NCBI RefSeq assembly: GCF_028745515.1
Contig: NZ_JAQZSG010000004.1
Location: 121,718-185,717, forward strand
DNA from: Paenibacillus thermotolerans
GTDB taxonomy: Bacteria > Bacillota > Bacilli > Paenibacillales > YIM-B00363
Length of the DNA: 64,000 bases
Reading direction: 5' to 3'
In this document: one piece after another, positions 24,689 through 33,455 of the stretch
How the letters are laid out: each line of letters begins with the position of its first letter
How positions within the stretch are numbered: position 1 is the first letter of the stretch
Translations under genes and position numbers: made by a program
The notes under the pieces: model-generated
What the model was told of the DNA's origin: nothing
What the model saw: the letters and a program-made list of their open reading frames with translations, nothing else
Databases searched by the model: none

Positions 24689-25153
24689 ATGTCCTATGTC
24701 GTTGATTTCAAAAATGTGTCCACGACCGGTTTAGAATCTTCACCTGTAGCAGAAGCGCTTGCCGGTTTACGTGCGAATGAAGCCCGCTACTTTATGACCA
24801 AATACAAGCATGAATTTACGGTCGTACCGGCTAGCGAAAGCCGGGAGACATTGGATTATGTGAACCGAATTTTGAAAGAAGAACGCGGTATTGAGTTTGC
24901 TGCCAAACCTTTAGAAACGTCGCGTTTCCAAGTGGAAAATATCGATTGGACCTACGTCTTTTACGAGGATGGTCTTTCGGTCAACGTTTTGTACACGGTT
25001 GATGACCCTAAGAAGCGGGCCGTCGGTTTTAAGCTTTCCGAGGGGATGGAGGTACCGAAGGAGCTAGCTGAGAAGTTTAAGTTTGCAAGGCAGAAGTCTA
25101 AGCTGGCTGGAACAATTCGGGGTTCGTTTTTTGTCATTAAAGGAGAATATTAA
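24689..25153 (+). CDS. Hypothetical protein (154 residues)
   Basis: A soluble protein of 154 residues with no recognised family. It has mixed helix-strand character and a basic C-terminus. The ATG has a GAGGAGAG site 56 bp after the SRPBCC gene, so it could be the last gene of that operon; a terminator follows. Confidence 0.65.
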   Translation: MSYVVDFKNVSTTGLESSPVAEALAGLRANEARYFMTKYKHEFTVVPASESRETLDYVNRILKEERGIEFAAKPLETSRFQVENIDWTYVFYEDGLSVNVLYTVDDPKKRAVGFKLSEGMEVPKELAEKFKFARQKSKLAGTIRGSFFVIKGEY

Positions 25154-25195
25154 AGAAATCAAAAGCGCAATTGGAAGGAAATGGCCAATGGGCAT

Positions 25196-25224
25196 GCCTC
25201 GATCCGTATCGATCGAGGCTTTTT
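25196..25224 (+). terminator. Intrinsic terminator
   Basis: A perfect 9-bp stem (25196-25204 with 25211-25219) with a 6-nt loop is followed by TTTTT. Confidence 0.8.
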
Positions 25225-25388
25225 ATATTACGTACAACCGTCTCACCGTCGGCTATCACTTTGCCACTTCCGTGAATTAGTTTTTTAGTCCATGCATGTA
25301 TTAAGGAAAGTACATACTATGGGTTTGAACGTCAGTAAAAACGGATAGTCGATCTGCTGTAATCATTACGAAAAGAGGGATTAACATC

Positions 25389-25721
25389 ATGGTCAATCGC
25401 ATCAGACATCGCATGGAGGGAGTAACCTCCTTAGTACGAGGACATCGGCATTTATTCAGTAATGTGTCAGACATTGTTGTGCGTGTGCCTAGTGCCAGGT
25501 CACATTTTCATATTTTCCGCGCCATCACAACGACAGCCGACGGACACCGACATATTTATTTTGGCAGGACAGGGCTTTCGATTAACGGCAGCGGACCGTT
25601 CGGAGGAGGTCCGAATCATTTTCACAGATTCAATGTTCTTACCCAAATTACAGATGGGCATCGCCATCGTGTGAGAGGATCGACAACTACCAATCGGGTG
25701 ATCAGAAACAGCCGGCCGTAA
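25389..25721 (+). CDS. YmaF-family histidine-rich protein
   Basis: A 110-residue small protein marked by five His-x-His motifs spaced through it (GHRHLF, SHFHIF, GHRHIY, NHFHRF, GHRHRV), the signature of the Bacillus YmaF family. The histidine clusters suggest metal binding, but no function is established. Start ATG at 25389 has a weak AGAGGG site. It stands alone between two terminators. Confidence 0.8.
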   Translation: MVNRIRHRMEGVTSLVRGHRHLFSNVSDIVVRVPSARSHFHIFRAITTTADGHRHIYFGRTGLSINGSGPFGGGPNHFHRFNVLTQITDGHRHRVRGSTTTNRVIRNSRP

Positions 25722-25762
25722 TATTCAGGTGATGAAAAAAAATATGCGCGTACACCTTATGG

Positions 25763-25791
25763 ATCACGTGGTAAACTCGCGTGGTTTTTTT
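25763..25791 (+). terminator. Weak terminator after the YmaF gene
   Basis: A 6-bp stem (25763-25768 with 25780-25785) with an 11-nt loop is followed by a run of T. Confidence 0.4.
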
Positions 25792-25880
25792 CTTTTATGC
25801 AGATGAACCCCAAAAATCTATTTTTAACAATTGAATTAGTAGAGGAAGTATACAACAATGGCTGAAGGGGGCGAATCGAA

Positions 25881-26162
25881 ATGTATCAGTACCGTGTGTT
25901 GGTCGTCGATGACGATAAGGAAATAAGTAAAACAAGGAGCTGTCGGAAGAGGACTGGAATGCTTTTATTGAAATCATTGACCGAAAATCGCGCCGCCGTA
26001 ACGATTATCGACATGCACGAAGGAAGTGTAGATATCGAGATCGACGGCGATTTGTTTAAAGCGACAGTTTCGATTCAAAACGGAAAATGCAGAGACGAGA
26101 ATTGTAGGTTGAAGAAAAACAAAATTTTCAATGGTTGCAGGAAAAGAAAAGCCTTACAATGA
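25881..26162 (+). pseudogene. Chimeric ORF beginning as a truncated response regulator
   Basis: The frame opens with MYQYRVLVVDDDKEIS, the unmistakable first strand and acidic pocket of a response-regulator receiver domain, preceded by an AGGGGG site, but the rest of the domain is absent. From about 25959 an internal ATG could start a 67-residue protein with a short beta-rich segment and three cysteines; its family is not recognised. The simplest reading is a deletion that removed most of a two-component gene and joined its start to other sequence. Confidence 0.5.
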
Positions 26163-26205
26163 AGTAAGAACAAAGCATATATTCTCTAGGCGAGGTGTAG
26201 TATTG

Positions 26206-26637
26206 ATGCTAAAGCACATTCCAGCCATTCTGTCTCCCGATCTATTCAAAACGATGATGGAAATGGGGCACGGAGACGAGATCGTCATCGTCGACGGCAA
26301 TTTTCCGGCTGCGAGCCACGCACAGCGGCTGATCCGCTGCGACGGCCACGACGTTCCGCCGCTGCTGGACGCCGTTCTCCGATTTTTCCCGCTCGATCAA
26401 TATGTGGACAAACCGGTTGCATTAATGAGCGTCGTTCCCGGCGACCCGACGATACCGGTCATTTGGGAGGATTTTAAGCGCATCTTGAGCGTACATAGCG
26501 AGATTACGGATCCGATCGAAACGATCGAACGGTTTGATTTTTATGAGCGGGCGCGTAAGGCGTACGCTATTGTAGCTACCAGCGAGAAGGCGCTGTATGC
26601 GAACGTCATTTTGAAAAAAGGCGTCATTCGCGAGTAA
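26206..26637 (+). CDS. fucU: RbsD/FucU family sugar mutarotase
   Basis: A 143-residue FucU-type mutarotase that would interconvert the anomers of fucose or a similar sugar. Family features are the N-terminal HIPAILSPDLFKTMMEMGHGD with its catalytic histidine, VDGNFPAASHAQRLI, and the C-terminal ATSEKALYANVILKKGV. The ATG at 26206 has GAGGTG 8 nt upstream. No fucose operon surrounds it; the next genes are a DegT aminotransferase and a ceramidase-like hydrolase. Confidence 0.87.
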   Translation: MLKHIPAILSPDLFKTMMEMGHGDEIVIVDGNFPAASHAQRLIRCDGHDVPPLLDAVLRFFPLDQYVDKPVALMSVVPGDPTIPVIWEDFKRILSVHSEITDPIETIERFDFYERARKAYAIVATSEKALYANVILKKGVIRE

Positions 26638-26785
26638 TCGGGAAAATCGTGCCGTTATATAATGTATAAGTAGGCGCAGAATGGTTGTGTCGGACATCTT
26701 GGGGAGGGCATTCGTAATGCGCTCTCTTTTTTATTGATTGGTCGCTGTGTTGCTTAAAACCGATTCGATTGGAGAGGTGAACGAT

Positions 26786-28045
26786 ATGTTAGCCGTAGAT
26801 GGAGGCACCCCTGTTCGTCAAAAGCCTTGGACACCGCCGTTTATCAGTTCGGAGGAGTTCGACGATTTGGAAAAGCAATACGTGTTGAATGTGTTGAACA
26901 AGAAACGGGTGTTTCGGTTTTATCAGCACGGATTAGAGGATTCGGAAGCGTCAAAATTGGAAGCGCTTTACCGCGGGCGTACCGGCACAAAACATGCGCT
27001 GGCCGTCAATTCGGGCACATCCGCCCTCGTTTGCGCATTGATCGGGGCCGGGATCGGTCCGGGCGACGAGGTCATCATTCCCGCGTACACTTACATCGCT
27101 ACCGCCGCGGCGGTTCTGATCGCCCGTGCCGTACCTGTCATCGTCGAGGTTGACGATACGTTAACGATGGATCCGCACGCTTTCGAGGCTGCCATTACGC
27201 CGTACACGAAATGCGTGATCCCGGTTCATATGAGAGGCGTGCCCTGCCAAATGGATGAAATCATGGCGATTGCCGAAAAGCATAACCTGATCGTCATCGA
27301 AGACGTGGCGCAAGCAAACGGGGGCTCGTATAAAGGGAGGCCGCTCGGATCGATCGGAGAGGCGGGCTGCTTCAGCTTCCAGCAATACAAGGTAATCACC
27401 TCCGGCGAAGGCGGAATGGTCGTTACGGATAATGCTTACTTGCAGGCAAGAGCGAGCGTCTATCATGATTGTGCCGTCAGCTTTTGGGGAGTGGAAAGCT
27501 CCGTAAAGATCGATTCGTTCCCCGGCGAAAATTACCGGATGAGCGAGCTTCAAGCGGCTCTCGGCTTGGCGCAATCGACCCGGCTCGATGAGGTGGTGGG
27601 CAAGCTGAGAAAAATAAAGCGGCGCATTGTCGAAGGGCTTTCGTCCGTGGACAACATACAGCTGCAGCGGATTCCGGATCCCGAGGGGGACGTTTCGTAC
27701 AGCTTCGTGTTTTACGTTGCCGATCACGAAACCGCGCTAGCGTTCTCGGACCGCCTGTCGGCGGAAGGAATACCGAACGGCTCCATTCGCAATAACGGGT
27801 TTGCGGACCGCCATATTTACGTCAATTGGGATTATATATTGGAGAAGCGGGGAACGTCCGACAAGGATAATCCGTGGAACTGCCAAAGCTATAAAGGCAA
27901 TGTCCAATATTCCAAAAATATGTGTCCGAACACCCTGGAGCTGTTAAGCCGGGCGCTTGCGGTTTCGCTGCACCAAAATATGACGGACGAGGATTGCGAC
28001 GATGTGATCAACGCCATTAAAAAAGTAGCAAGCCACATGGAATGA
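26786..28045 (+). CDS. DegT/DnrJ/EryC1/StrS family aminotransferase
   Basis: A 419-residue PLP-dependent sugar aminotransferase (fold type I). The PLP lysine is K202 in FSFQQYKVITSGEGG, and VNSGTSALVCALIGAGIGPG and IEDVAQANGG are further family motifs. Relatives transaminate keto-sugars for antibiotics, cell-surface sugars or inositol derivatives. The ATG at 26786 follows GGAGAGGTG. A gene for a ceramidase-like protein starts 10 bp after its stop, so the two act together. Confidence 0.88.
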   Translation: MLAVDGGTPVRQKPWTPPFISSEEFDDLEKQYVLNVLNKKRVFRFYQHGLEDSEASKLEALYRGRTGTKHALAVNSGTSALVCALIGAGIGPGDEVIIPAYTYIATAAAVLIARAVPVIVEVDDTLTMDPHAFEAAITPYTKCVIPVHMRGVPCQMDEIMAIAEKHNLIVIEDVAQANGGSYKGRPLGSIGEAGCFSFQQYKVITSGEGGMVVTDNAYLQARASVYHDCAVSFWGVESSVKIDSFPGENYRMSELQAALGLAQSTRLDEVVGKLRKIKRRIVEGLSSVDNIQLQRIPDPEGDVSYSFVFYVADHETALAFSDRLSAEGIPNGSIRNNGFADRHIYVNWDYILEKRGTSDKDNPWNCQSYKGNVQYSKNMCPNTLELLSRALAVSLHQNMTDEDCDDVINAIKKVASHME

Positions 28046-28055
28046 GGGACGATAC

Positions 28056-29237
28056 ATGAGGGCTGCTTTCGGTAAAGTAATCATTACACCGGAGGAACGG
28101 TCGCCCCTGCAAGGGTACGATCCGGAAATGTTCAGCGCGGATCCGGCGACCGATACGTTGGATGATTTATACGCAAGAATTCTGATCGTCGACGACGGAC
28201 ATTCAAGAAGCGTGATCTTAAGCATTGATTGCTGCCTTACGAACGAAGAGGCCGTACAGGTGCCTGATCCGACAGGCGGCAACGGACCGAATCGCGAATT
28301 TATTCCTACCTTCCCCCCGGGGACAAGGGAAGCGTGGGCGCGTGCCGGCGGGACCGCTCCGAACGCGATAACGGTCAATGCGACGCATACGCATACGGCG
28401 CCTGCATGTTTCGGCGAGAAGGATACGAGGCGGATCGAAGAGGCAATCCGGGAGACAACGGAGAGGCTGGCTCCCGTTACGCTTAGCGCTGCGGCCGGTG
28501 AGAGCGGCATATCCGCTTTCCGCAGACCGGCGCTGAAAGCCGATCGGTCCGTCCCGGTAAATCAAAGCTTGCGGATGCTCATCTTTGAGACGTCGGACGG
28601 GAAATTGGCGGGCGCCGTAGCGAACTATGCCGTACATCCGACGGCGGTTCGCAATCCGGTCAGCCGGATCAGCGGGGATATCGTCGGGCTGGCCGTATCG
28701 CAAGTGGAGGAGCATGTTGGCGAAGATTTCGTCTGTCTGTTTCTTCAAGGATTTTCGGGGGATATATGTCCGCTGTATGGGGATAACGGCCCTGCTCACG
28801 ATACTTACAGCGAAGTGAAAACGGGGAGCCTCGTGCTTGCCGGCGACATCCTTCGAACGCTGAGCACACGAACGCCGGTTGAAGTTTCTGGCCTTCGTGC
28901 CGATATGCGAACGATCCGTTTGCCTGCAAGAGAAGGATTTTATATCGAACATTGCAAAGTTACGCTGGTGGGGATTGCGCTGGGGCCGGCTCTGATTTTA
29001 TCCGTATCGGGTGAAATGTTTAACGATTATATTTCAAAGCTGGATTCGATATCGCCGTTTGCCTTCAATCTATTCAGCGGAGTTTCGAACGGGTATTCCG
29101 GGTATATTCCTACGCGAAAAGCGTTCCTCGACGGGCTGGGCGGTTATGAAATGAATACGACCCCTTATACGCCGGAAGCGGAGGAGTATTTTTTGCGTGA
29201 GGCGGAGGATTTTATAGGAAGTCTCTGCGATAGATAA
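28056..29237 (+). CDS. Neutral/alkaline ceramidase-like hydrolase
   Basis: A 393-residue protein with the neutral ceramidase N-terminal domain pattern: ITPEERSPLQGY at the start, NATHTHTAP (zinc-binding histidines), NYAVHPTAV and LFLQGFSGDICP. No signal peptide is visible, unlike secreted ceramidases, so it should be cytoplasmic. Proteins of this group are metal-dependent amidases; the true substrate is likely an amide of the product made by the adjacent aminotransferase rather than ceramide. Start ATG, 10 bp after the aminotransferase gene. Confidence 0.78.
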   Translation: MRAAFGKVIITPEERSPLQGYDPEMFSADPATDTLDDLYARILIVDDGHSRSVILSIDCCLTNEEAVQVPDPTGGNGPNREFIPTFPPGTREAWARAGGTAPNAITVNATHTHTAPACFGEKDTRRIEEAIRETTERLAPVTLSAAAGESGISAFRRPALKADRSVPVNQSLRMLIFETSDGKLAGAVANYAVHPTAVRNPVSRISGDIVGLAVSQVEEHVGEDFVCLFLQGFSGDICPLYGDNGPAHDTYSEVKTGSLVLAGDILRTLSTRTPVEVSGLRADMRTIRLPAREGFYIEHCKVTLVGIALGPALILSVSGEMFNDYISKLDSISPFAFNLFSGVSNGYSGYIPTRKAFLDGLGGYEMNTTPYTPEAEEYFLREAEDFIGSLCDR

Positions 29238-29239
29238 AA

Positions 29240-29276
29240 CAAACTCCCATGTTCCCGGCGGAAGCATGGGAGTTTG
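29240..29276. terminator. Terminator between convergent genes
   Basis: A perfect 12-bp stem pairs 29240-29251 with 29265-29276 across a 13-nt loop. It can serve both the ceramidase-like gene and the convergent LysM gene. Confidence 0.7.
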
Positions 29277-29296
29277 ACTGCGTTACGTGGGTAAGC

Positions 29297-30625
29297 CTAA
29301 AATACTTTGAATTCCTCCATCAGCATTTCTTCCGTTTGAGGCATCGTCAATCCCAGGTGCCAACAGCCCATCCCGACTAGCCCGTATGTCTTTACAAGTC
29401 GAAATTTGGCGAGCAAGCTGCGGGGATCCTCGAACCAAACTTCATGCAGCAAGCCTTTATCGTCTACATAACGGAAAGTAGGGGACGCGGCGATTTCGTC
29501 GTACCGGATCGGACTTTCGTGCTTGATATACAAATCGATAGCCCGCTGTGTCGAGTATGCCGTGCCTGTCCTTTTCTCGCCTGAAAGGGTCCAATCATAA
29601 GCGTACTGCGGAATGCCGAGCATCAATTTGGAGCGGGGCACAACGGATACGGCATAATCCAGCGTCTCCCGCACGCGGTCAATCGGAGCGATCGGGCCTG
29701 AGGGCCCTCCGGGCCAGTGCCAATCGTAGGTCATTAAAAACATGCGGTCGACATATTTGCCGATTGTTTTATAATCATAACCGGCTGCGTAAGACGGGTC
29801 CTTGTCTCCGCTTTTCGGGGGAACGGCAATCATGACCCGCATCCCGTGAAGATGCAGACGTTCGCTTAATTGCTTTAAGAACATGTTTAAATGCTTGCGG
29901 TCGGATGGGCGCACCTGCTCGAAATCGATGACCACGCCTTTGTAATCGTGCTCGTGCAGGATCCGGTATAGATTATTGATAAACTGTTCGCGAATGTTCC
30001 CGTTAGACATGATTCGATGAGCCAGTTCGGGATTAAAGCCGCCTTTTTCATCAATATTGGTAATTGTAGCGTAGGGCGCAAGATTTTTTTTCCATGCGAT
30101 GATATGAGCCTCGTTCTCTGCAGGCTCTATAATGCTGCCGTCAAATTGAGGGCGGTATTCGAAAATAAATAGGCTGGACAACGTTTTATAGTAATTGCTG
30201 ATCATCCATCGGTTTCCGGCTTCATCCTTCGGGAGGTAGTTTGTTCCTGTCCAAACCTCCTTTTTCGGAGGAGTCGGAATGGTCAGCTTTTGTCCCGGTC
30301 TCAGTACGGCATTTTGCAATCGGTTGGCTTTTATGACTTGTTCCTCGGTAAGCGAGTGGCGGTTGGAAATTTCCCAAACGGATTCTCCCGGTTGAACGAT
30401 GTAGGTCGAGCCTTGGATCACAATGGCTTGGCCGACAACCAGCCGTGCGTCAGGCTTAAGTCCGTTCAGCTTTGCCAGATTCCCGACGGAAGTGCGGTAT
30501 TGCTTGGCAATGTTCGTCAATGTATCCCCTGGCGCTACCTCATGAATCACTTGGGCTTTTGCCGTCAATGGGATCAAAAATAGGAAAATAAACGCCGCGG
30601 CAGCGACGATCAGTTTTTTCCGCAA
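29297..30625 (-). CDS. LysM-GH18 spore-type glycoside hydrolase (YaaH/YdhD-like)
   Basis: A 442-residue exported protein: signal peptide (residues 1-24, ending AKAQ), two LysM domains (about 28-70 and 75-120, each GDT/GES-type) and a GH18 barrel (about 125-440). The catalytic motif is YKGVVIDFEQV with the acid glutamate, as in spore cortex or germination hydrolases YaaH and YdhD. The TTG at 30625 follows GGAGG by 8 nt, and a TTG 15 bp upstream has no good site. It is divergent from cdaS, another sporulation-linked gene. Confidence 0.88.
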   Translation of the reverse strand: MRKKLIVAAAAFIFLFLIPLTAKAQVIHEVAPGDTLTNIAKQYRTSVGNLAKLNGLKPDARLVVGQAIVIQGSTYIVQPGESVWEISNRHSLTEEQVIKANRLQNAVLRPGQKLTIPTPPKKEVWTGTNYLPKDEAGNRWMISNYYKTLSSLFIFEYRPQFDGSIIEPAENEAHIIAWKKNLAPYATITNIDEKGGFNPELAHRIMSNGNIREQFINNLYRILHEHDYKGVVIDFEQVRPSDRKHLNMFLKQLSERLHLHGMRVMIAVPPKSGDKDPSYAAGYDYKTIGKYVDRMFLMTYDWHWPGGPSGPIAPIDRVRETLDYAVSVVPRSKLMLGIPQYAYDWTLSGEKRTGTAYSTQRAIDLYIKHESPIRYDEIAASPTFRYVDDKGLLHEVWFEDPRSLLAKFRLVKTYGLVGMGCWHLGLTMPQTEEMLMEEFKVF

Positions 30626-30789
30626 TGTAAATTCCTCCAAGTCCGTAAATAGGTTACAGTATTAAAATGCGAAGCGGACACATCGGTTATTCATGCATAC
30701 GGCGCCTGCTATTCGAGGGAATGTTTGAGAATTTCGGAGGCATATTATTGGCAGTGGAGAAAGGATAACGAACGCAGGAGCGTGACGAG

Positions 30790-31401
30790 GTGGAAACGAA
30801 CGATTGCGATTTCTCTCCTTTGAAGGAGGAACTGAAAGAGAAGCTGAAAAGCTTGGGCGAGGAAGTTGATCATATTGCGAACGTTCTGGACCGTGAAGAA
30901 ACGTGTCTTTTGAACGATTTCGAACAATTAAAGCGAAAATGCGGCGAGGTAGAATCGCTGGCTTCTACTTTCTATTTAAAATGTTACCTTTCTTCCTTTA
31001 CGGAAAAATATGCGGAAATTGCGGCCTCCGTGCGCAACTTGTCCGAACGAAGGCATGGGGCGCTCTTAGCGGTGCAAAGGTCGGAGCCTTTGGACCCGTT
31101 CGTGACGCCCGGCATACCGGTTAATGCCTCACTAACGCACTCGCTGCTCGAGTCGATCTTTGTTCCGGGCAGCCCGCTGCATGACGGAGCGGTTTTGATT
31201 CAACAGAACATCATTACGTCCGCCACCAATGTACTGCCGCTGTCCCAAAGAGTAACGGGTCAGAAAAAGCTGGGAACAAGACACCGAGCGGCATTGGGGT
31301 TAACGGAACGATGCGACGCGCTGGTCATTGTCGTCTCGGAAGAGACGGGACAAGCTTCGTTCAGCATTCATGGAAATATGTATCCTTTTACCGTACATTA
31401 G
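30790..31401 (+). CDS. cdaS: Diadenylate cyclase, sporulation-type
   Basis: A 203-residue soluble c-di-AMP synthase close in length and layout to B. subtilis CdaS (YojJ). The N-terminal part is a pair of helices that in CdaS are autoinhibitory; the DisA_N domain has PLHDGAVLI (DGA at 132-134) and GTRHRAALG (RHR at 164-166), the two catalytic motifs. There is no transmembrane segment, which separates it from CdaA. The GTG start follows AGGAG by 9 nt. Confidence 0.88.
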   Translation: METNDCDFSPLKEELKEKLKSLGEEVDHIANVLDREETCLLNDFEQLKRKCGEVESLASTFYLKCYLSSFTEKYAEIAASVRNLSERRHGALLAVQRSEPLDPFVTPGIPVNASLTHSLLESIFVPGSPLHDGAVLIQQNIITSATNVLPLSQRVTGQKKLGTRHRAALGLTERCDALVIVVSEETGQASFSIHGNMYPFTVH

Positions 31402-31486
31402 TGACCAAGGAAAAAAGTTACACATCTGTCCATAAAAAGTTTACTATTAAATGCAGAGCGAACTTTTGTGGGAAGAGGTGTTGCAC

Positions 31487-32314
31487 ATGAACGATTTGCT
31501 ATGGCCGGAAGGCGCCCCGAACGCGATGGGGACGGAGGCGGAGGATCAGCCTGCGATCGAAGCTTATTTGGTTTCGTCTTCTGAAGGAGCGGCGCCATGC
31601 GTGCTTGTATGCCCGGGCGGCGGATATTGGGTCCGCGCGGAGCATGAGGGCAGGCCGATCGCGCAGTGGCTCAATTCGCTCGGGATTTCCGCGTTCGTGC
31701 TGCGTTATCGGGTGAAGCCTTACGGGTACCCGAACGCTATATTAGACGCGCAGCGCGCGATTCGCACGATCCGGGCGAGGGCGAACGAGTGGAATATCGA
31801 TCCCGATCGTGTCGGCGTGCTCGGATTTTCCGCAGGCGGGCATCTGGCCGCATGCTCCGCCGTGCTGCCGGCCGTTCAAGCGGGGGACGGGGGCGATGCA
31901 ATCGATGCGCACGGCAGCAAGCCGAATTTGGCCGTACTTTGCTATCCGGTTATAACGTTCCAGGAGCCTTATTTGCACGAAGGCTCGATGATCGCGCAGC
32001 TGGGCGAACAGCCGGATGAGGCGCTTCGAGACTTGCTGTCGTGCGAGCTCCAAGTGGACAAGGATACGCCGCCGGCTTTTCTTTGGCATACGGCGGACGA
32101 CAGCGGCGTGCCGGTGGAGAACAGCATGATGTTTGCGGCAGCGCTGAGCAGAAGCGGCATACCGTTCGAGCTGCACATCTTTGAGAAGGGCAGGCACGGA
32201 CTCGGTCTTGCGGAGGACGATGCAAGCGTCGGCCAATGGACCGCCTTGTGCGCCCGGTGGCTGCAGTCGAACGGCTGGACTTCCGGAACCGATGCCGATG
32301 CTAGTGACCGTTGA
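31487..32314 (+). CDS. Alpha/beta hydrolase (acetylesterase, BD-FAE-like)
   Basis: A 275-residue cytoplasmic esterase of the Dienelactone/BD-FAE type. The oxyanion loop is CPGGGYWVRAEHEG, the nucleophile serine lies in GFSAGGH, the acid in WHTADDSGVP and the histidine in GRHGLGL. Relatives deacetylate xylan or other sugars. The ATG at 31487 has GAGGTG about 6 nt upstream. Its TGA overlaps the next gene (TTGA). Confidence 0.85.
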   Translation: MNDLLWPEGAPNAMGTEAEDQPAIEAYLVSSSEGAAPCVLVCPGGGYWVRAEHEGRPIAQWLNSLGISAFVLRYRVKPYGYPNAILDAQRAIRTIRARANEWNIDPDRVGVLGFSAGGHLAACSAVLPAVQAGDGGDAIDAHGSKPNLAVLCYPVITFQEPYLHEGSMIAQLGEQPDEALRDLLSCELQVDKDTPPAFLWHTADDSGVPVENSMMFAAALSRSGIPFELHIFEKGRHGLGLAEDDASVGQWTALCARWLQSNGWTSGTDADASDR

Positions 32315-32598
32315 GCGGCGGAATGGAATGTAGAATCGGTTGCGCCGCATGCTGCATCGCAGTTTCGATTTCGTCTCCGATTCCCGGTATGCCGGAGGGG
32401 AAGCCCGCGGGCGTTCGGTGCGTACAGCTTACGGAGAGTAATCAGTGCAAGCTGTTCGGCAAGCCCGAGCGGCCGGTTGTTTGCAGCAGCTTGGCGGCAT
32501 CGCCGGAAATGTGCGGACCGACGAACGAGCACGCGTTTGCGTACTTGGCGAAGCTGGAGGAAGCGACGGCTCCGACGGCTCCGACCGGATCAGAGTAA
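32311..32598 (+). CDS. YkgJ-family cysteine-cluster protein
   Basis: A protein of about 95 residues with the CxxCxxCC-type metal-binding cluster near its N-terminus (CRIGCAACC) and further cysteines in RCVQLTESNQCKLF and VVCSSLAASPEMC, the YkgJ pattern. It probably binds zinc or iron. The start is TTG overlapping the esterase stop or ATG at 32323. Confidence 0.75.
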   Translation: MSGGMECRIGCAACCIAVSISSPIPGMPEGKPAGVRCVQLTESNQCKLFGKPERPVVCSSLAASPEMCGPTNEHAFAYLAKLEEATAPTAPTGSE

Positions 32599-32652
32599 GG
32601 GCTTTCGTAATCGGGGGATGGAAAATATTAGGTTGTAGGGGCGTTTTTTCGT

Positions 32653-33078
32653 ATGTATGAGCTGAAAACAAAAGAAACCGACAGCAGCGTTATTGAATTT
32701 ATTGAAAATGCAGACAGCCCGAAAAAGCGGGAGGACGCGTACAAACTGCTGGATGTTTTCACGGAGGCGACGGGGTATCAAGCTAAGATGTGGGGACCGA
32801 GCATTATCGGATTCGGAGCCTACCATTATAAATACAATTCCGGTCATGAAGGCGATGCGCCGTTAGTCGGATTTTCGCCCAGAAAGGCGAAAATCAGTCT
32901 TTATTTTGCGCCTGGCGACACGGAGCGCGATGCTTTGTTGAAGGATTTCGGGAAACACACGGCAGGAAAAGGATGCGTATACATCAATAAAGTTGAAGAT
33001 ATTAACGTCGATGTTTTGCAAGCGTTAATTAAGCAATCCGTAGCGTATCTGCAGAAGACTTACCCGCAAGAACAGTGA
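32653..33078 (+). CDS. DUF1801 domain protein
   Basis: A 141-residue YdhG/DUF1801 protein (KTKETDSSVIEFIENAD, WGPSIIGFGAYHYKY, GFSPRKAKISLYF, and a terminal LIKQSVAYLQKTYP helix). The family has a CyaY-like fold and no established role. The ATG has a TAGGGG site. It is the last gene before a repeat-rich intergenic region. Confidence 0.85.
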   Translation: MYELKTKETDSSVIEFIENADSPKKREDAYKLLDVFTEATGYQAKMWGPSIIGFGAYHYKYNSGHEGDAPLVGFSPRKAKISLYFAPGDTERDALLKDFGKHTAGKGCVYINKVEDINVDVLQALIKQSVAYLQKTYPQEQ

Positions 33079-33080
33079 TT

Positions 33081-33190
33081 GGCACCAATAGTTGGTGTTA
33101 TCGCGGGGTAACCGCCGCGCGACCGACTTAGTACCAAAATTTGTTGCTAACTCTGCCACTTTACCGCCGCGCGACCGACTAAGGACCAAA
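33081..33190. repeat. Direct repeat of 52-bp period with flanking dyads
   Basis: ACCGCCGCGCGACCGACT occurs exactly at 33111-33128 and 33163-33180 (52 bp apart), each followed by a TAGTACCAAAA-like sequence. A dyad CACCAA/TTGGTG lies at 33083-33097. There is no open frame with a plausible start. The whole gap 33079-33715 is non-coding and repeat-rich. Confidence 0.7.
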
Positions 33191-33310
33191 AACTCTCATG
33201 TCCATGCAGACACACCAGGTATGAAACTGTAAAGTATGTTTTAAAGACGGATCTTCTACGATGATGGGAATGGCAGGTCAAAGGTCGAACCGATTTTTGG
33301 CTGTACTGTC

Positions 33311-33419
33311 GGTGCTTCCGGCGCTTCCGGTACTGCTGATGTTTCTGGTATTGCTGATGCTTCCGGTATCGCCGACGCTTCCGGTGCTTCCGGTATTGCT
33401 GATGCTGCCGGTATCGCCA
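33311..33419. repeat. Minisatellite of degenerate short units
   Basis: About 110 bp consist of variants of GGTGCTTCC and GGTATTGCTGATGCTTCC in tandem. One frame would read as Gly-Ala-Ser/Gly-Ile-Ala-Asp repeats but has no start codon; another reads as Leu-Pro-Val repeats. It is treated as non-coding or as a relic of a repeat protein. Confidence 0.65.
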
Positions 33420-33455
33420 GTTACCATTTCCGGAACTGACGCGAATCGCTTTGGC

